A stretch of DNA of 64,000 nt, taken from NCBI GenBank assembly GCA_031398745.1, contig JANNNX010000054.1, forward strand, positions 41,097 to 105,096. Direction: 5' to 3'. Each line of letters starts with the position of its first letter. The first letter of the stretch is position 1. Origin of the DNA: JANNNX01 sp031398745 (GTDB lineage Bacteria; Actinomycetota; Acidimicrobiia; Acidimicrobiales; CADCSY01). Positions 17,295-25,189 of the stretch are shown in pieces. Under the pieces are notes generated by a model. That model did not search any database and was not told the origin of the DNA. It saw nothing but the letters and a program-made list of their open reading frames with translations. Position numbers and translations under genes: made by a program.

Positions 17295-18110
17295 CTAGAC
17301 CAGGGCCTCCAGGTCCACCACGCTGGACTGGAAGGCCTCGGTGGTCTGGAAGCCTCCCGCCGCGTACTGCGGGTACTCGGCGCTGGCCAGGACACCACCG
17401 AGGATGGTGACGTGGCGGGCCTCGACGCCACCCACGGCCATCGACGCCGCCCACAGGTCGGGCGAGGACAGCATCGGCACGACGCCCTGGTAGGTCTGGG
17501 CGGCCGCCACCTCGAGGGTGTAGGCCAAGGCCAGCACGCTGCGCTCGTCGGTGAGGGCGGCCACCGCCGGGTCGACCACCATCTCCTTGAGCACCGGGTT
17601 GGCCATGGTGTAGGCATCGCCGCCCAGGTCGGTGGTGGCCCGCTGGAACGTCTGGGAGTGCTCCATGTGGTGACTCTGGAAGAGCACCGCGAACTCCGCC
17701 ACGGCCGAGGAGATACCCAGCGCAGAGGCGTTGTCGATCGCCGCCTGGTACGTCTCGACCGCCAGCTCCTCGAGCGACGACGCGGTCCGCAGCACGGTGA
17801 TGTCCTGCTCGGTGGAGGTGCCGTTGCCCATCGTGGTGCTGGTGGTGGCGCCCGTGCCCGACCCGCTGTCGCCGTCGTCGTCGCTGCCGCAGGCGGCGAT
17901 GACCGCACCGGTGAGCACGGTCATGCCACCGAAGGTCAGGAAGCGGCGGCGGTCGAGGCCGCCGAGAGCGAAGTCGGCTCGGTCTCGGGGGCTGTGCTGG
18001 CGGTCGCCGAAGACCCGCTTCAAGGCCTCGGTGAACCTCGGCATGGCCTCGCGCTGGTCACGCTCGACGCCGCGGAGCTCGCGGCGCAGCTCGTCTCGGG
18101 AGATGTCCAT
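17295..18110 (-). CDS. Exported ferritin-like domain lipoprotein
   Basis: 271 residues. A 50-residue cytosolic N-terminus precedes a twin-arginine-like signal (LDRRRFLTFGGMTVLTGAV) ending in a lipobox IAACGS; after a Ser/Thr linker comes a four-helix ferritin-like domain (ELAVETYQAAIDNASALG, LFQSHHMEHSQTFQRA, ALAYTLEVAAAQTYQGVVP, GGVEARHVTILGGVLASAE) with the paired E/H ligand pattern. Probable envelope-anchored iron/oxidative-stress protein; role unproven. RBS AGGAGG ten bases before the ATG. It follows a paralogue at 18144 in the same operon. Confidence 0.82.
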   Translation of the reverse strand: MDISRDELRRELRGVERDQREAMPRFTEALKRVFGDRQHSPRDRADFALGGLDRRRFLTFGGMTVLTGAVIAACGSDDDGDSGSGTGATTSTTMGNGTSTEQDITVLRTASSLEELAVETYQAAIDNASALGISSAVAEFAVLFQSHHMEHSQTFQRATTDLGGDAYTMANPVLKEMVVDPAVAALTDERSVLALAYTLEVAAAQTYQGVVPMLSSPDLWAASMAVGGVEARHVTILGGVLASAEYPQYAAGGFQTTEAFQSSVVDLEALV

Positions 18111-18143
18111 CGTCTTGTGTCCTCCTGGTGGGATCGGGCGGGG

Positions 18144-18875
18144 TTAGGAGACGGGGTAGTCGTCGGGGGTGAGCGCCTCGGCCCCCATGGCCGCCACGCT
18201 GATCTCCACGGGCAGGTAGTTGGCGGTGTCGGCCGCGTAGCCGAGGGCGCTGCCCAGGACCACCGCGTGCTGGGACTCGACCGGGAGGATCGAGGCGGTC
18301 AGCTCGGCGGCGTCGGGGCTGGTGAGGACGCCCAGCGCGAACAGGTAGGTGGCGGCGGCCTGGTTCTCGAGCTGGAAGGCGAACGCCAGCACGTCCTCCT
18401 GGGTCTTGAGGCCCTGGAGGGTGGGAGTGAGCGCCTCGATCAGCTTGGCGTTGGCCGCCGGCTTGGCCCCGCCGACCAGGCCGGCGAACGCGTCGCCGTG
18501 GTCCTGGTGGTGACCGGCGAACGTCTCGGCCGCGGTGAGTACGGCACCGCTGAGCAGCGGGGCACCCATCTGGTAGGCCGCCACCGCGGCGTACTCGACA
18601 CTGGCTGCAAACGTGGCCACGTCGGTGTCGGTCACCTCGGCCGCCATGGCCCTCGGGAGGAGCCGCGACACCGGCACCAGCGCGCTGCCCACGGTGAGGG
18701 CGGCGCCGCCGAGGGCAGCCTTGGTCAGGAACCCTCGCCGGTCCTGGCCCCCCAGGCGGCGGCCCTCTCCGAAGATGAGCTCGCGGTTGTCGTCGTGGAA
18801 GCTGCCCATGCTCTCGCGGTGCTGGTCGTCGACATCGCCGACCATCCGCTTGAGCGCTCCTTCGCTGATCTGCAT
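18144..18875 (-). CDS. Exported ferritin-like domain protein
   Basis: 243 residues, paralogous in layout to the downstream gene: cytosolic lead of about 45 residues, Tat-like signal DRRGFLTKAALGGAALTVG, then a ferritin-like bundle with ASVEYAAVAAYQMGAPLL, FAGHHQDHGDAFAGLVGGA, AFAFQLENQAAATYLFALG and SILPVESQHAVVLGSALG. Unlike its neighbour it lacks a lipobox cysteine, so is probably released or membrane-associated. ATG at 18875 has GAGGAGGA upstream. Such pairs occur together in actinobacteria; function is inferred only from fold. Confidence 0.82.
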   Translation of the reverse strand: MQISEGALKRMVGDVDDQHRESMGSFHDDNRELIFGEGRRLGGQDRRGFLTKAALGGAALTVGSALVPVSRLLPRAMAAEVTDTDVATFAASVEYAAVAAYQMGAPLLSGAVLTAAETFAGHHQDHGDAFAGLVGGAKPAANAKLIEALTPTLQGLKTQEDVLAFAFQLENQAAATYLFALGVLTSPDAAELTASILPVESQHAVVLGSALGYAADTANYLPVEISVAAMGAEALTPDDYPVS

Positions 18876-19027
18876 CCGAGTCCTCCTCGACTCCTCCGGA
18901 CGCCGGCTGGGTAGCTCGGCGAGGTCTGTCGTCGGGCGCTCTACGGTGCCGGTCACGCCAGCGGATGACCGTTGCCCTGAAGTCCGCCAGCCCTGACCCT
19001 CGGAGGAAGTCAGCGGGATCGGCCCGA

Positions 19028-20059
19028 TCAGCCGAAGAAGACCTCGGCCACCTCGTGGAAGAGCGACGGGTCGATCAACTTCAGCTCGGCCACCGCCTCG
19101 TCCAGCGGGACGAGCACGATCCGGTCGGCCCGCAGGGCCACCATCTGGCCGAAGCCCCCGGCGTGGACGGCGTCGATGGCGGCGATCCCGAACCGGGTGG
19201 ACAGCACCCGGTCGAAGGCGGTCGGCGTCCCGCCCCGCTGGATGTGCCCGAGGATGGTGACCCGGGTCTCGAAGCCGGTGCGGGCCTCGATCTCGGCCGC
19301 CAGGAGGTTGCCGATGCCGCCGAGTCGGACGTGACCGAACTGGTCGACCTCTCCCTCCTCGATGGAGATGGTCCCCTCCTTGGGCGCCGCCCCCTCGGCC
19401 ACCACCACCACGGAGGCGAAGCGGCCCTTGGCGTGGCGGGTTCGCAGCGACTCGCAGACCTCGTCGATGTCGAAGGGCTCCTCGGGCACGAGGATCTCGC
19501 TGGCCCCGCCGGCGATCCCGGCGTAGAGCGCGATGTGGCCGGCGTGGCGACCCATCACCTCGCAGACCATGACCCGGTCGTGCGACTCGGCGGTGGTGTG
19601 CAGCCGGTCGATGGCGTCGGTGGCGATCTGGACCGCGGTGTGGAACCCGAAGGTGACCTCGGTGGCCCCCAGGTCGTTGTCGATGGTCTTGGGGACCCCG
19701 ACGATCGACACCCCCTCGCCGGCCAGCCGGTTGGCCACCCCGAGGGTGTCCTCGCCGCCGATGGCGATCAGCGCGTCGATCTCCAGCTCCTGCAGGCTGG
19801 CCCGGCACCGCTCGGCGCCACCCTCGATGGTGTACGGATTGGTCCGGGAGGTCCCGATGACGGTGCCGCCCCGGGGCAGGGTCCCCCGCATGGCCTCGAC
19901 ATCGAGGGGCCGCCAGTGACCTTCCAGGACCCCCCGCCACCCGTCGAGGAAGCCGACGAAGGTGTCGTCGTGGAGCCGCTCGCCCTTGCGGACCACGGCC
20001 CGGATGACGGCGTTGAGTCCGGGGCAGTCGCCGCCGCCGGTGAGGATCCCGATCTTCAC
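19028..20059 (-). CDS. pfkA: 6-Phosphofructokinase, pyrophosphate-dependent type by key residues
   Basis: 343 residues. Motifs: KIGILTGGGDCPGLNAVIRA, GTSRTNPY, IAIGGEDTLG, VGVPKTIDNDL, MGRHAGHIALYAG and GHIQRGGTPTAFDRV. At the two positions that separate phosphoryl donors it has Asp104 (GGED) and Lys124 (PKTIDND), the combination of PPi-dependent enzymes, rather than Gly104/Gly124 of ATP enzymes. It would therefore catalyse reversible phosphorylation of fructose-6-phosphate using pyrophosphate. The GTG at 20059 follows a TAGCGT box by six bases. No other glycolytic gene adjoins it. Confidence 0.93.
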   Translation of the reverse strand: MKIGILTGGGDCPGLNAVIRAVVRKGERLHDDTFVGFLDGWRGVLEGHWRPLDVEAMRGTLPRGGTVIGTSRTNPYTIEGGAERCRASLQELEIDALIAIGGEDTLGVANRLAGEGVSIVGVPKTIDNDLGATEVTFGFHTAVQIATDAIDRLHTTAESHDRVMVCEVMGRHAGHIALYAGIAGGASEILVPEEPFDIDEVCESLRTRHAKGRFASVVVVAEGAAPKEGTISIEEGEVDQFGHVRLGGIGNLLAAEIEARTGFETRVTILGHIQRGGTPTAFDRVLSTRFGIAAIDAVHAGGFGQMVALRADRIVLVPLDEAVAELKLIDPSLFHEVAEVFFG

Positions 20060-20065
20060 GCCGCC

Positions 20066-20071
20066 ACGCTA
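20066..20071 (-). promoter_or_regulatory. -10 element TAGCGT of pfkA
   Basis: Minus-strand TAGCGT, six bases before the GTG start at 20059, no ribosome site: leaderless pattern. Confidence 0.45.
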
Positions 20072-20108
20072 ACCAGCCCGGCCCCCGGCAACGTCGGGGC
20101 CTGCCCGA

Positions 20109-20786
20109 CTATCGGGTGGTGCTGGGGTGGGTCAGCAGCGAGCCCCGCAGCGTCAGCTCGGCCAGCCGGACTCCGGCGATGCGGGACAGCGCGCTGACCT
20201 CCCGTCGCTCCCTCCACCGCAGCGGGCGCTGGGGTCGGCCGGCCACCACCGCCAGGTCGGTGCCCTCGAGGGTGGCGCAGGTGACGTCGCCGGTGCCGCC
20301 CGGTCCCGGCCCGATACCGGCGCTGACGCTGCCGTGGGCGAACGCCACCAGCCACTCCGGCGACGGCGCCGGCCCCTCGGCGCACAGCACCACCGACTCG
20401 ACGAGGTCCACCACCGCGGTCCACTCGGCACCCACCTCCCGGCCGATGGTCCAGAGCAACCCATCGAGCACCTGCGAGGGGGTGCCGGCCTCGACCAGCA
20501 CGATGGCCGCGTCGAGGGCCTGGATCCGAGGGTCGCGGGCGGGGCCGATGGCCAGCACCGCATCCTCCACGTCGACCCCTTCGACCGCGGTGACGGCGGC
20601 CACCAGTTCGTCGAGCGTCCCCGGGGGGGCCAGTTCGACCGTGAGCTCGTCGACCGCTCGCCCGGCGCCTCGCTCGATGATCTCGATGCCGACCACGTCG
20701 CCCCCGGCGGTGCCGACGGCGGTGGCCACGTGACCCAGCGATCCGGGACGGTCCGAGACCCAGAGGCGCATGACGTAGGTGGCCAT
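20109..20786 (-). CDS. ACT-domain protein of unknown regulatory role
   Basis: 225 residues. The N-terminal 75 residues form an ACT domain (YVMRLWVSDRPGSLGHVATA, then GGDVVGIEIIERG) like those binding amino acids in metabolic regulators. The remaining 150 residues carry a second mixed alpha/beta segment (ALDAAIVLVEAGTPSQVLDG, EWTAVVDLVESVVLC) without recognisable catalytic motifs. It may be a standalone amino-acid sensor. The ATG follows a TAGGTT box at 20793-20798. It lies next to alaC and pfkA but is separately promoted. Confidence 0.75.
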   Translation of the reverse strand: MATYVMRLWVSDRPGSLGHVATAVGTAGGDVVGIEIIERGAGRAVDELTVELAPPGTLDELVAAVTAVEGVDVEDAVLAIGPARDPRIQALDAAIVLVEAGTPSQVLDGLLWTIGREVGAEWTAVVDLVESVVLCAEGPAPSPEWLVAFAHGSVSAGIGPGPGGTGDVTCATLEGTDLAVVAGRPQRPLRWRERREVSALSRIAGVRLAELTLRGSLLTHPSTTR

Positions 20787-20792
20787 GTCGAG

Positions 20793-20798
20793 AACCTA
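20793..20798 (-). promoter_or_regulatory. -10 element TAGGTT of the ACT-domain gene
   Basis: Minus-strand TAGGTT lies six bases from the ATG at 20786 with no ribosome site between them. Confidence 0.45.
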
Positions 20799-20858
20799 CC
20801 GGGAGCTTGTGAACGCCCTGTTACTGATGGGAGAACGCCAAGCAAGCGGGTGCTTTGC

Positions 20859-22037
20859 TCAGAGCTTGGTCAGGGCCCGCCGCAGGTTCCGCACCGCCTG
20901 GGCGATGCGCTGCTCGTTCTCGATCAGCGCGAAGCGCACGTGGCCCTCGCCTCCGGGACCGAAACCGACGCCCGGCGACACCGCCACCGCGGCCTCGGTG
21001 ACCAGCATGCTGGCGAACTCCAGCGAGCCCATCTCGAGGTAGGGCTCGGGGATCTCGCACCACACGAACATCGTCCCCCTCGGCTTGGGCACCTCCCAGC
21101 CGATACGGGACAACCCGTCGCAGAGGGCATCACGGCGGCCCTGGTAGATCTCCCGCAGCTCGTCGGGGTAGTCGCCGGCTTCGTTCAACGTGACCGTGGC
21201 CGCGATCTGGATCGGCTGGAACACCCCGTAGTCGAGGTAGCTCTTGAGCTTGGCCAGGGCCGCGATCACCTGGGGGTTGCCGACCATGAAGGCCACCCGC
21301 CACCCGGCCATGGAGAACGACTTGGTCATCGAGTACAGCTCGACGGCCACCTCCTTGGCCCCCTCGGCCTGGAGGATGGAGGGCGGCTGGTAGCCGTCGA
21401 AGCCCAGGTCGGCATAGGCGAAGTCGTGGACCACGATGACCTCACGCTCCCGTGCGAAGTCGACCACCTTCTGGAAGAAGTCGAGCTCGACGCAGGTGCC
21501 GGTCGGGTTGTGGGGGAAGCTGAGGACGATCACTCGAGGCTTGGGCCAGGACCACTCGTAGCGTTCGACCAGGGTCTCGAAGAAGTCGGCCCCGGCGTCG
21601 CCCATCGGCATTTCCCGGACCTCGGCCCCGGCGAAAAGCGGGCCATAGATGTGGATCGGGTACGTCGGCGACGGCACCAGGGCCGCGTCGCCAGGCCCGA
21701 CCAGGGTCCACATGAGGTGGCTGAATCCCTCCTTGGCTCCGATGGTGTTGATCACCTCGGTGTCGGGGTCGAGGGTGACCCCCCACTTGCGCTGGTAGAG
21801 GTCGGTCACCGCCTGGCGGAGCTTGGGGATGCCCTTGCTCGACGAGTAGCGGTGGTTCCGGGGATTGTGCGCGGCCTCGGTCAGCTTCTCGACCGCGATC
21901 GGCGGCGACGGGAGGTCGGGGTTGCCGAAGGCGAAGTCGATGACGTCGGTGCCGGCCCACCGAGCCTCCTTCTTCAGCCCGTCGATGACACCGAGGGCGT
22001 AAGGGGGAAGCGAGTTGATCCGGCGGAACTCCACCAC
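20859..22037 (-). CDS. alaC: Class I aminotransferase, AlaC-like (glutamate-pyruvate)
   Basis: 392 residues, colinear with AlaC-type alanine aminotransferases: RRINSLPPYALGVIDGLK, IDFAFGNPDLPSPP, YSSSKGIPKLRQAVTDLY, NTIGAKEGFSHLMWTLVGPGD (split), SPTYPIHIYGPLFAGAEV, FPHNPTGTCVELDFFQKVV, VHDFAYADLGFDGY, PLP lysine in YSMTKSFSMAGWRVAFMVGN, and RFALIENEQRIAQAVRNL. It interconverts pyruvate/glutamate with alanine/2-oxoglutarate. A TACCCT box lies just upstream of paired GTG codons at 22037 and 22034; either may be the start. The ROK kinase gene stops 23 bases upstream. Confidence 0.9.
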   Translation of the reverse strand: MVEFRRINSLPPYALGVIDGLKKEARWAGTDVIDFAFGNPDLPSPPIAVEKLTEAAHNPRNHRYSSSKGIPKLRQAVTDLYQRKWGVTLDPDTEVINTIGAKEGFSHLMWTLVGPGDAALVPSPTYPIHIYGPLFAGAEVREMPMGDAGADFFETLVERYEWSWPKPRVIVLSFPHNPTGTCVELDFFQKVVDFAREREVIVVHDFAYADLGFDGYQPPSILQAEGAKEVAVELYSMTKSFSMAGWRVAFMVGNPQVIAALAKLKSYLDYGVFQPIQIAATVTLNEAGDYPDELREIYQGRRDALCDGLSRIGWEVPKPRGTMFVWCEIPEPYLEMGSLEFASMLVTEAAVAVSPGVGFGPGGEGHVRFALIENEQRIAQAVRNLRRALTKL

Positions 22038-22060
22038 GGCGAGGGTAGTCGTCGCCCCGG

Positions 22061-23023
22061 TCAGCCCCTGGCCGATTCAACCGGCTCCCGAGCCAGCAGG
22101 GCGGCGCCGATGGCGCCCGCCCGCTCACCCAGGGCGGCCGGCACCACCGGGACCGACGGGCGCACGTCGTGGCCCATGACCATGCGGTCGAGGGCCGCCC
22201 GAGTCGGGCCGAGGAGCAGGTCACCGGCGTCGGCCAGGCCGCCGCCCACGACGATGCGCTCGGGATCGAACACGTCCACCAATCCGGCCAGGCCCACCGC
22301 CAGCCAGTGGCCCAGCTCGGCCAGCAGGGCGATCGCGGCCCGGTCGCCCTCCGCCGCGGCGTCGGTCACGTGCTCGCCCGACACCTCGGCCGTGCTGCCC
22401 CCGGCTCGGGCCAGCACGGCCGGGGCCCGCCCGGCGGCCGCCGCTTCCCGGGCCAGCATGCCGAGGGCGGTGCCCGAGGCGTAGCGCTCCCAGCACCCGG
22501 CCTGCCCGCAGGGACACACCCGGCCCCCGGAAACCACCGGGAGGTGGCCGATCTCACCGGCGAAGCCGTTGGCGCCTCGCACCAGCGTGCCGTCGACCAC
22601 GATCCCCCCGCCCAGCCCGGTCCCCACCGTCACCATGACCACGTGGCCGACGCCCCGGCCGGCCCCGGCGCGTGCTTCGCCCCAGGTAGCCACGTTGGCG
22701 TCGTTGTCGACCCGCACCGGCAGCCCGAGGGCGTGGCCGAGCTCGGCCGCCGCCGGCCACATCCGGGCTTCGGGGAGGTGGGGCCCGGTGCGGAGCACGC
22801 CCTGGCGGTCGACGAGGCCGGGAAGGCCTACCCCGACCGCCCGCGTCTCGTCGCCGGCGGTGTCGGCCCGCAGCGCTTCCGCCGCCTCGACCAGCGCCCG
22901 GCGCAGCCCGTCCAAGCCCACCGGCGTCGATACCCGGCGCTCGGCTCGGACGGTCCCTCCGGCATCGACCGCGACGCCCAGGACCTTGGTGCCGCCAACA
23001 TCGAGACCGAGAGTGATCGCCAC
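22061..23023 (-). CDS. ROK family sugar kinase (glucokinase-like)
   Basis: 320 residues. Motifs: ITLGLDVGGTKVLGVAVD, GLPGLVDRQGVL, VRVDNDANVATWGEARAGAG, VTVGTGLGGGIVVDG, EIGHLPVVSGGRVCPCGQAG followed by CWERYASGTAL (zinc site CxCGxxGC and ExxxSG), and VVGGGLADAGDLLLGP. Closely matches actinobacterial glucokinases, and more so than the ROK protein at 3473. The GTG at 23023 is 16 bases past the upstream gene's stop, so it is cotranscribed with the eRF1/Vms1-like gene. Confidence 0.88.
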   Translation of the reverse strand: MAITLGLDVGGTKVLGVAVDAGGTVRAERRVSTPVGLDGLRRALVEAAEALRADTAGDETRAVGVGLPGLVDRQGVLRTGPHLPEARMWPAAAELGHALGLPVRVDNDANVATWGEARAGAGRGVGHVVMVTVGTGLGGGIVVDGTLVRGANGFAGEIGHLPVVSGGRVCPCGQAGCWERYASGTALGMLAREAAAAGRAPAVLARAGGSTAEVSGEHVTDAAAEGDRAAIALLAELGHWLAVGLAGLVDVFDPERIVVGGGLADAGDLLLGPTRAALDRMVMGHDVRPSVPVVPAALGERAGAIGAALLAREPVESARG

Positions 23024-23039
23024 GCGCCGCCGGCCGGCG

Positions 23040-24155
23040 TCAGTACCGCAGGAGGGCGCCGATGCGGCCGAGGACGTCGAGGTCGGCGTTCCCCGCGCAC
23101 AGCTCGACCTCGCACGACTGGGCCAGGGCCTCCTCCACCGCCTCCTCGACCACATCGTCGACGCGGTCCATGGCCGCGTCGCAGACGGGACAGGCCCGAC
23201 CCACCCGCCCGACGTGCTGGCAGGCCGGGCAGCGCCACCCGGGCTCGGCGAAGTCGTTCGACACCAGCAGCAGCTCGACCCGACGTTGGTTGAGCGCCTG
23301 GAGGGTGGCGTCGAGGCCGGCCACTCCCCGCCGGCCGGCACCGCCGATGCCGGCTCGGAGCCGGCGCACGGCCTCGTCCTCGCGGCGGCGCTCGACGCCC
23401 GCCTCGATCTCCAAGGCGGCCAGGCGGATGACCTCCAGCGGGGCCGCCACCGGCACCGAGATCCGAGCCTCGAGCCGCTCCTTGAGGTAGGGGTGCAGGT
23501 GGGACTCGAGTTCGGGGGCGATCTCGTCGGGCGCGCCCACCACCAGGCGTTCGAACCCCTCCCGCTGGAACACCTCGAAGGCCACCCCGGCAGCGTGGCG
23601 CAGGTGCTGGTGGGTCAGCGCGGCCAGGTGATCCTGGCCCTTGTCCTTGAGGTAGCTCTGGTCGTCGTCGTCGTGGCGAGGCAGCTGCTCGAACAGCTCG
23701 GTCGACTCCACCAGCTCGCCGAGCTCGAAGACGAACATCCGAGCCCGCTGGCGGTCGGCCAGGAGCACACCGAAGCGCTCGCCCTCGTCGAGCGCCCACT
23801 CCAGCTGGCGCACGTAGGGAGAGTGGTTGACCACCAGCTGGTCACGCACCGCCACCGGCAGCTCGACCACCCGCCACAGGTCGCGGGCCGAGCACGAGAA
23901 GATGGCCACGCCCCGGACTCTCGAGCGATCGAAGCCTCGCCGGACGTGGTCGTCGATGCGGACGAGGTCGGCCTGCACCGACGGGCTCTCGGCTCGGCCC
24001 CGGGCCCCGTGAATCATGCGTTCGACCCGGTGCACCACCTCGGCGTATCGGGGGTGGCGGCGGCCGTCGACCTCCACGTAGCACGAGGTCACCGGAGCAT
24101 CGACACCTTGAAAGGCGGCCAGCTGGCGGATCTCGTCCTGCGTGATGACGGCCAC
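23040..24155 (-). CDS. eRF1/Vms1-like protein with C-terminal zinc ribbon (baeRF family)
   Basis: 371 residues. The layout matches bacterial eRF1-like (baeRF) proteins, related to Vms1/ANKZF1 peptidyl-tRNA hydrolases: an N-terminal domain (GVAIFSCSARDLWRVVELP), a middle domain with FGVLLADRQRARMFVFELG, an eRF1_3-like domain (EGFERLVVGAPDEIAPELES, LHPYLKERL) and a C-terminal CPACQHVGRVGRACPVC zinc ribbon. The absent N-terminal codon-reading module suggests a ribosome rescue or tRNA-cleaving role; this is inference from the family. GTG start at 24155 has GGGAGG six bases before and a TACGAT box at 24186-24191. Confidence 0.8.
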   Translation of the reverse strand: MAVITQDEIRQLAAFQGVDAPVTSCYVEVDGRRHPRYAEVVHRVERMIHGARGRAESPSVQADLVRIDDHVRRGFDRSRVRGVAIFSCSARDLWRVVELPVAVRDQLVVNHSPYVRQLEWALDEGERFGVLLADRQRARMFVFELGELVESTELFEQLPRHDDDDQSYLKDKGQDHLAALTHQHLRHAAGVAFEVFQREGFERLVVGAPDEIAPELESHLHPYLKERLEARISVPVAAPLEVIRLAALEIEAGVERRREDEAVRRLRAGIGGAGRRGVAGLDATLQALNQRRVELLLVSNDFAEPGWRCPACQHVGRVGRACPVCDAAMDRVDDVVEEAVEEALAQSCEVELCAGNADLDVLGRIGALLRY

Positions 24156-24231
24156 GGCGCCTCCCTGTGCGGTGCGGGGGGCTGCATCGTAGGTTCCCCA
24201 GCCGCGAGGCGCCCGGGGGCCACGGGCGTAG

Positions 24232-24723
24232 CTAGCTGGCGGCGAGGTGCTCGCTGCGGCGCTTCAGCTCGTCGAGCGCGGTGGCCATGATCCGGCCCTC
24301 GGCTCGCCGCTTCACGAATCCCGGCAACGGCACCGCCAGCTCGACCACGAGGTGGTAGCTGACCGAGGTGGCCGACTCGTCGCCCTCGACCGGTTCGAAC
24401 ACGTACTCGCCGTCGAGTCGCCGCACCAGGTCGCCCTCGACGAGCCGCCAACTCAGCCGGTCCGGGACCTGGTGGTGGTCGTAGCGGAGCACGTAGCGGG
24501 TGGAGTGGCCCATCGCCGCGGCTCGGAACGAGACCAGCACCGCCCGGCCCTCGTCGTCGCGCTCGACCACCTCGGCCTCCCGCACGTCGAGCGCCCACTC
24601 GGGGTACCGCTCGAAGTCGGTGGCCACGTCGAGGCACTGCTGGCGGGGCGCGGCGACGGTCGTGACCTCGGTGACCTCGTCGTGCGTCACCCGGCCACCG
24701 CCGGACGGATCGTCGATCGCCAT
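24232..24723 (-). CDS. SRPBCC (polyketide cyclase / lipid-transport like) protein
   Basis: 163 residues with the START-like helix-grip pattern: TEVTTVAAPRQQCLDVATDF, RYPEWALDVREAEVVERDD, YVLRYDHHQVPDRLSWRL, ending in a long amphipathic helix PGFVKRRAEGRIMATALDEL. Typical small-ligand carrier or cyclase fold; ligand unknown. The ATG at 24723 is the first residue of MAIDDPSGGG; the frame extends upstream without conservation. Neighbouring genes suggest lipid or envelope metabolism (GT4 enzyme two genes upstream). Confidence 0.75.
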   Translation of the reverse strand: MAIDDPSGGGRVTHDEVTEVTTVAAPRQQCLDVATDFERYPEWALDVREAEVVERDDEGRAVLVSFRAAAMGHSTRYVLRYDHHQVPDRLSWRLVEGDLVRRLDGEYVFEPVEGDESATSVSYHLVVELAVPLPGFVKRRAEGRIMATALDELKRRSEHLAAS

Positions 24724-24760
24724 CGGCCCATTGTGCCGCCCGAGGCCCGGCGGCGCGCGC

Positions 24761-25189
24761 TCAACCGGCCCGGGGCGGGAAGCGCCCGTGGCGCACGGCC
24801 CACAACCCGACCAGCCCGAGGCCGTAGGTCGGCACCAGGATCCCGAAGGCGAGACCGCTGTAGGGACGAGCCCAGGCGGTCGCCACCGCCACCACCACCT
24901 CGACCCCGAGCGAGCCCAGCAGCCATCCCCGCACCCCCCGGGAAACCTCGGTGCCGGGGCCGCCGGCCAGCAGCCACAGTCCGGCCACCGACAGCTCGTC
25001 GTGCCGGCTCCGCGCCACGGCCAGGGCGTAGGAGGCGGCAAAGGCGACGCATCCGGCGGCGAAGAGGGCCAGATCCACCGCCACCGCCAGGTCGACGAGG
25101 TCGTCGGGCCAGAGGGCGGCGGCCACCGCCACTACCACGAAGGTGACGGTGCCGGCGACCGACGCTCGGACCTCGGCCCGGCCCCTCAC
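24761..25189 (-). CDS. Four-helix integral membrane protein of unknown function
   Basis: 142 residues with four hydrophobic helices: VAGTVTFVVVAVAAALW, VDLALFAAGCVAFAASYALA, WLLGSLGVEVVVAVATAW and LAFGILVPTYGLGLVGLWA. No conserved enzymatic motif. The start overlaps the end of the GT4 gene by four bases (ATGA, 25186-25189), so the two are translationally coupled; it may assist the mannosyltransferase at the membrane, but this is inference. Confidence 0.7.
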   Translation of the reverse strand: MRGRAEVRASVAGTVTFVVVAVAAALWPDDLVDLAVAVDLALFAAGCVAFAASYALAVARSRHDELSVAGLWLLAGGPGTEVSRGVRGWLLGSLGVEVVVAVATAWARPYSGLAFGILVPTYGLGLVGLWAVRHGRFPPRAG

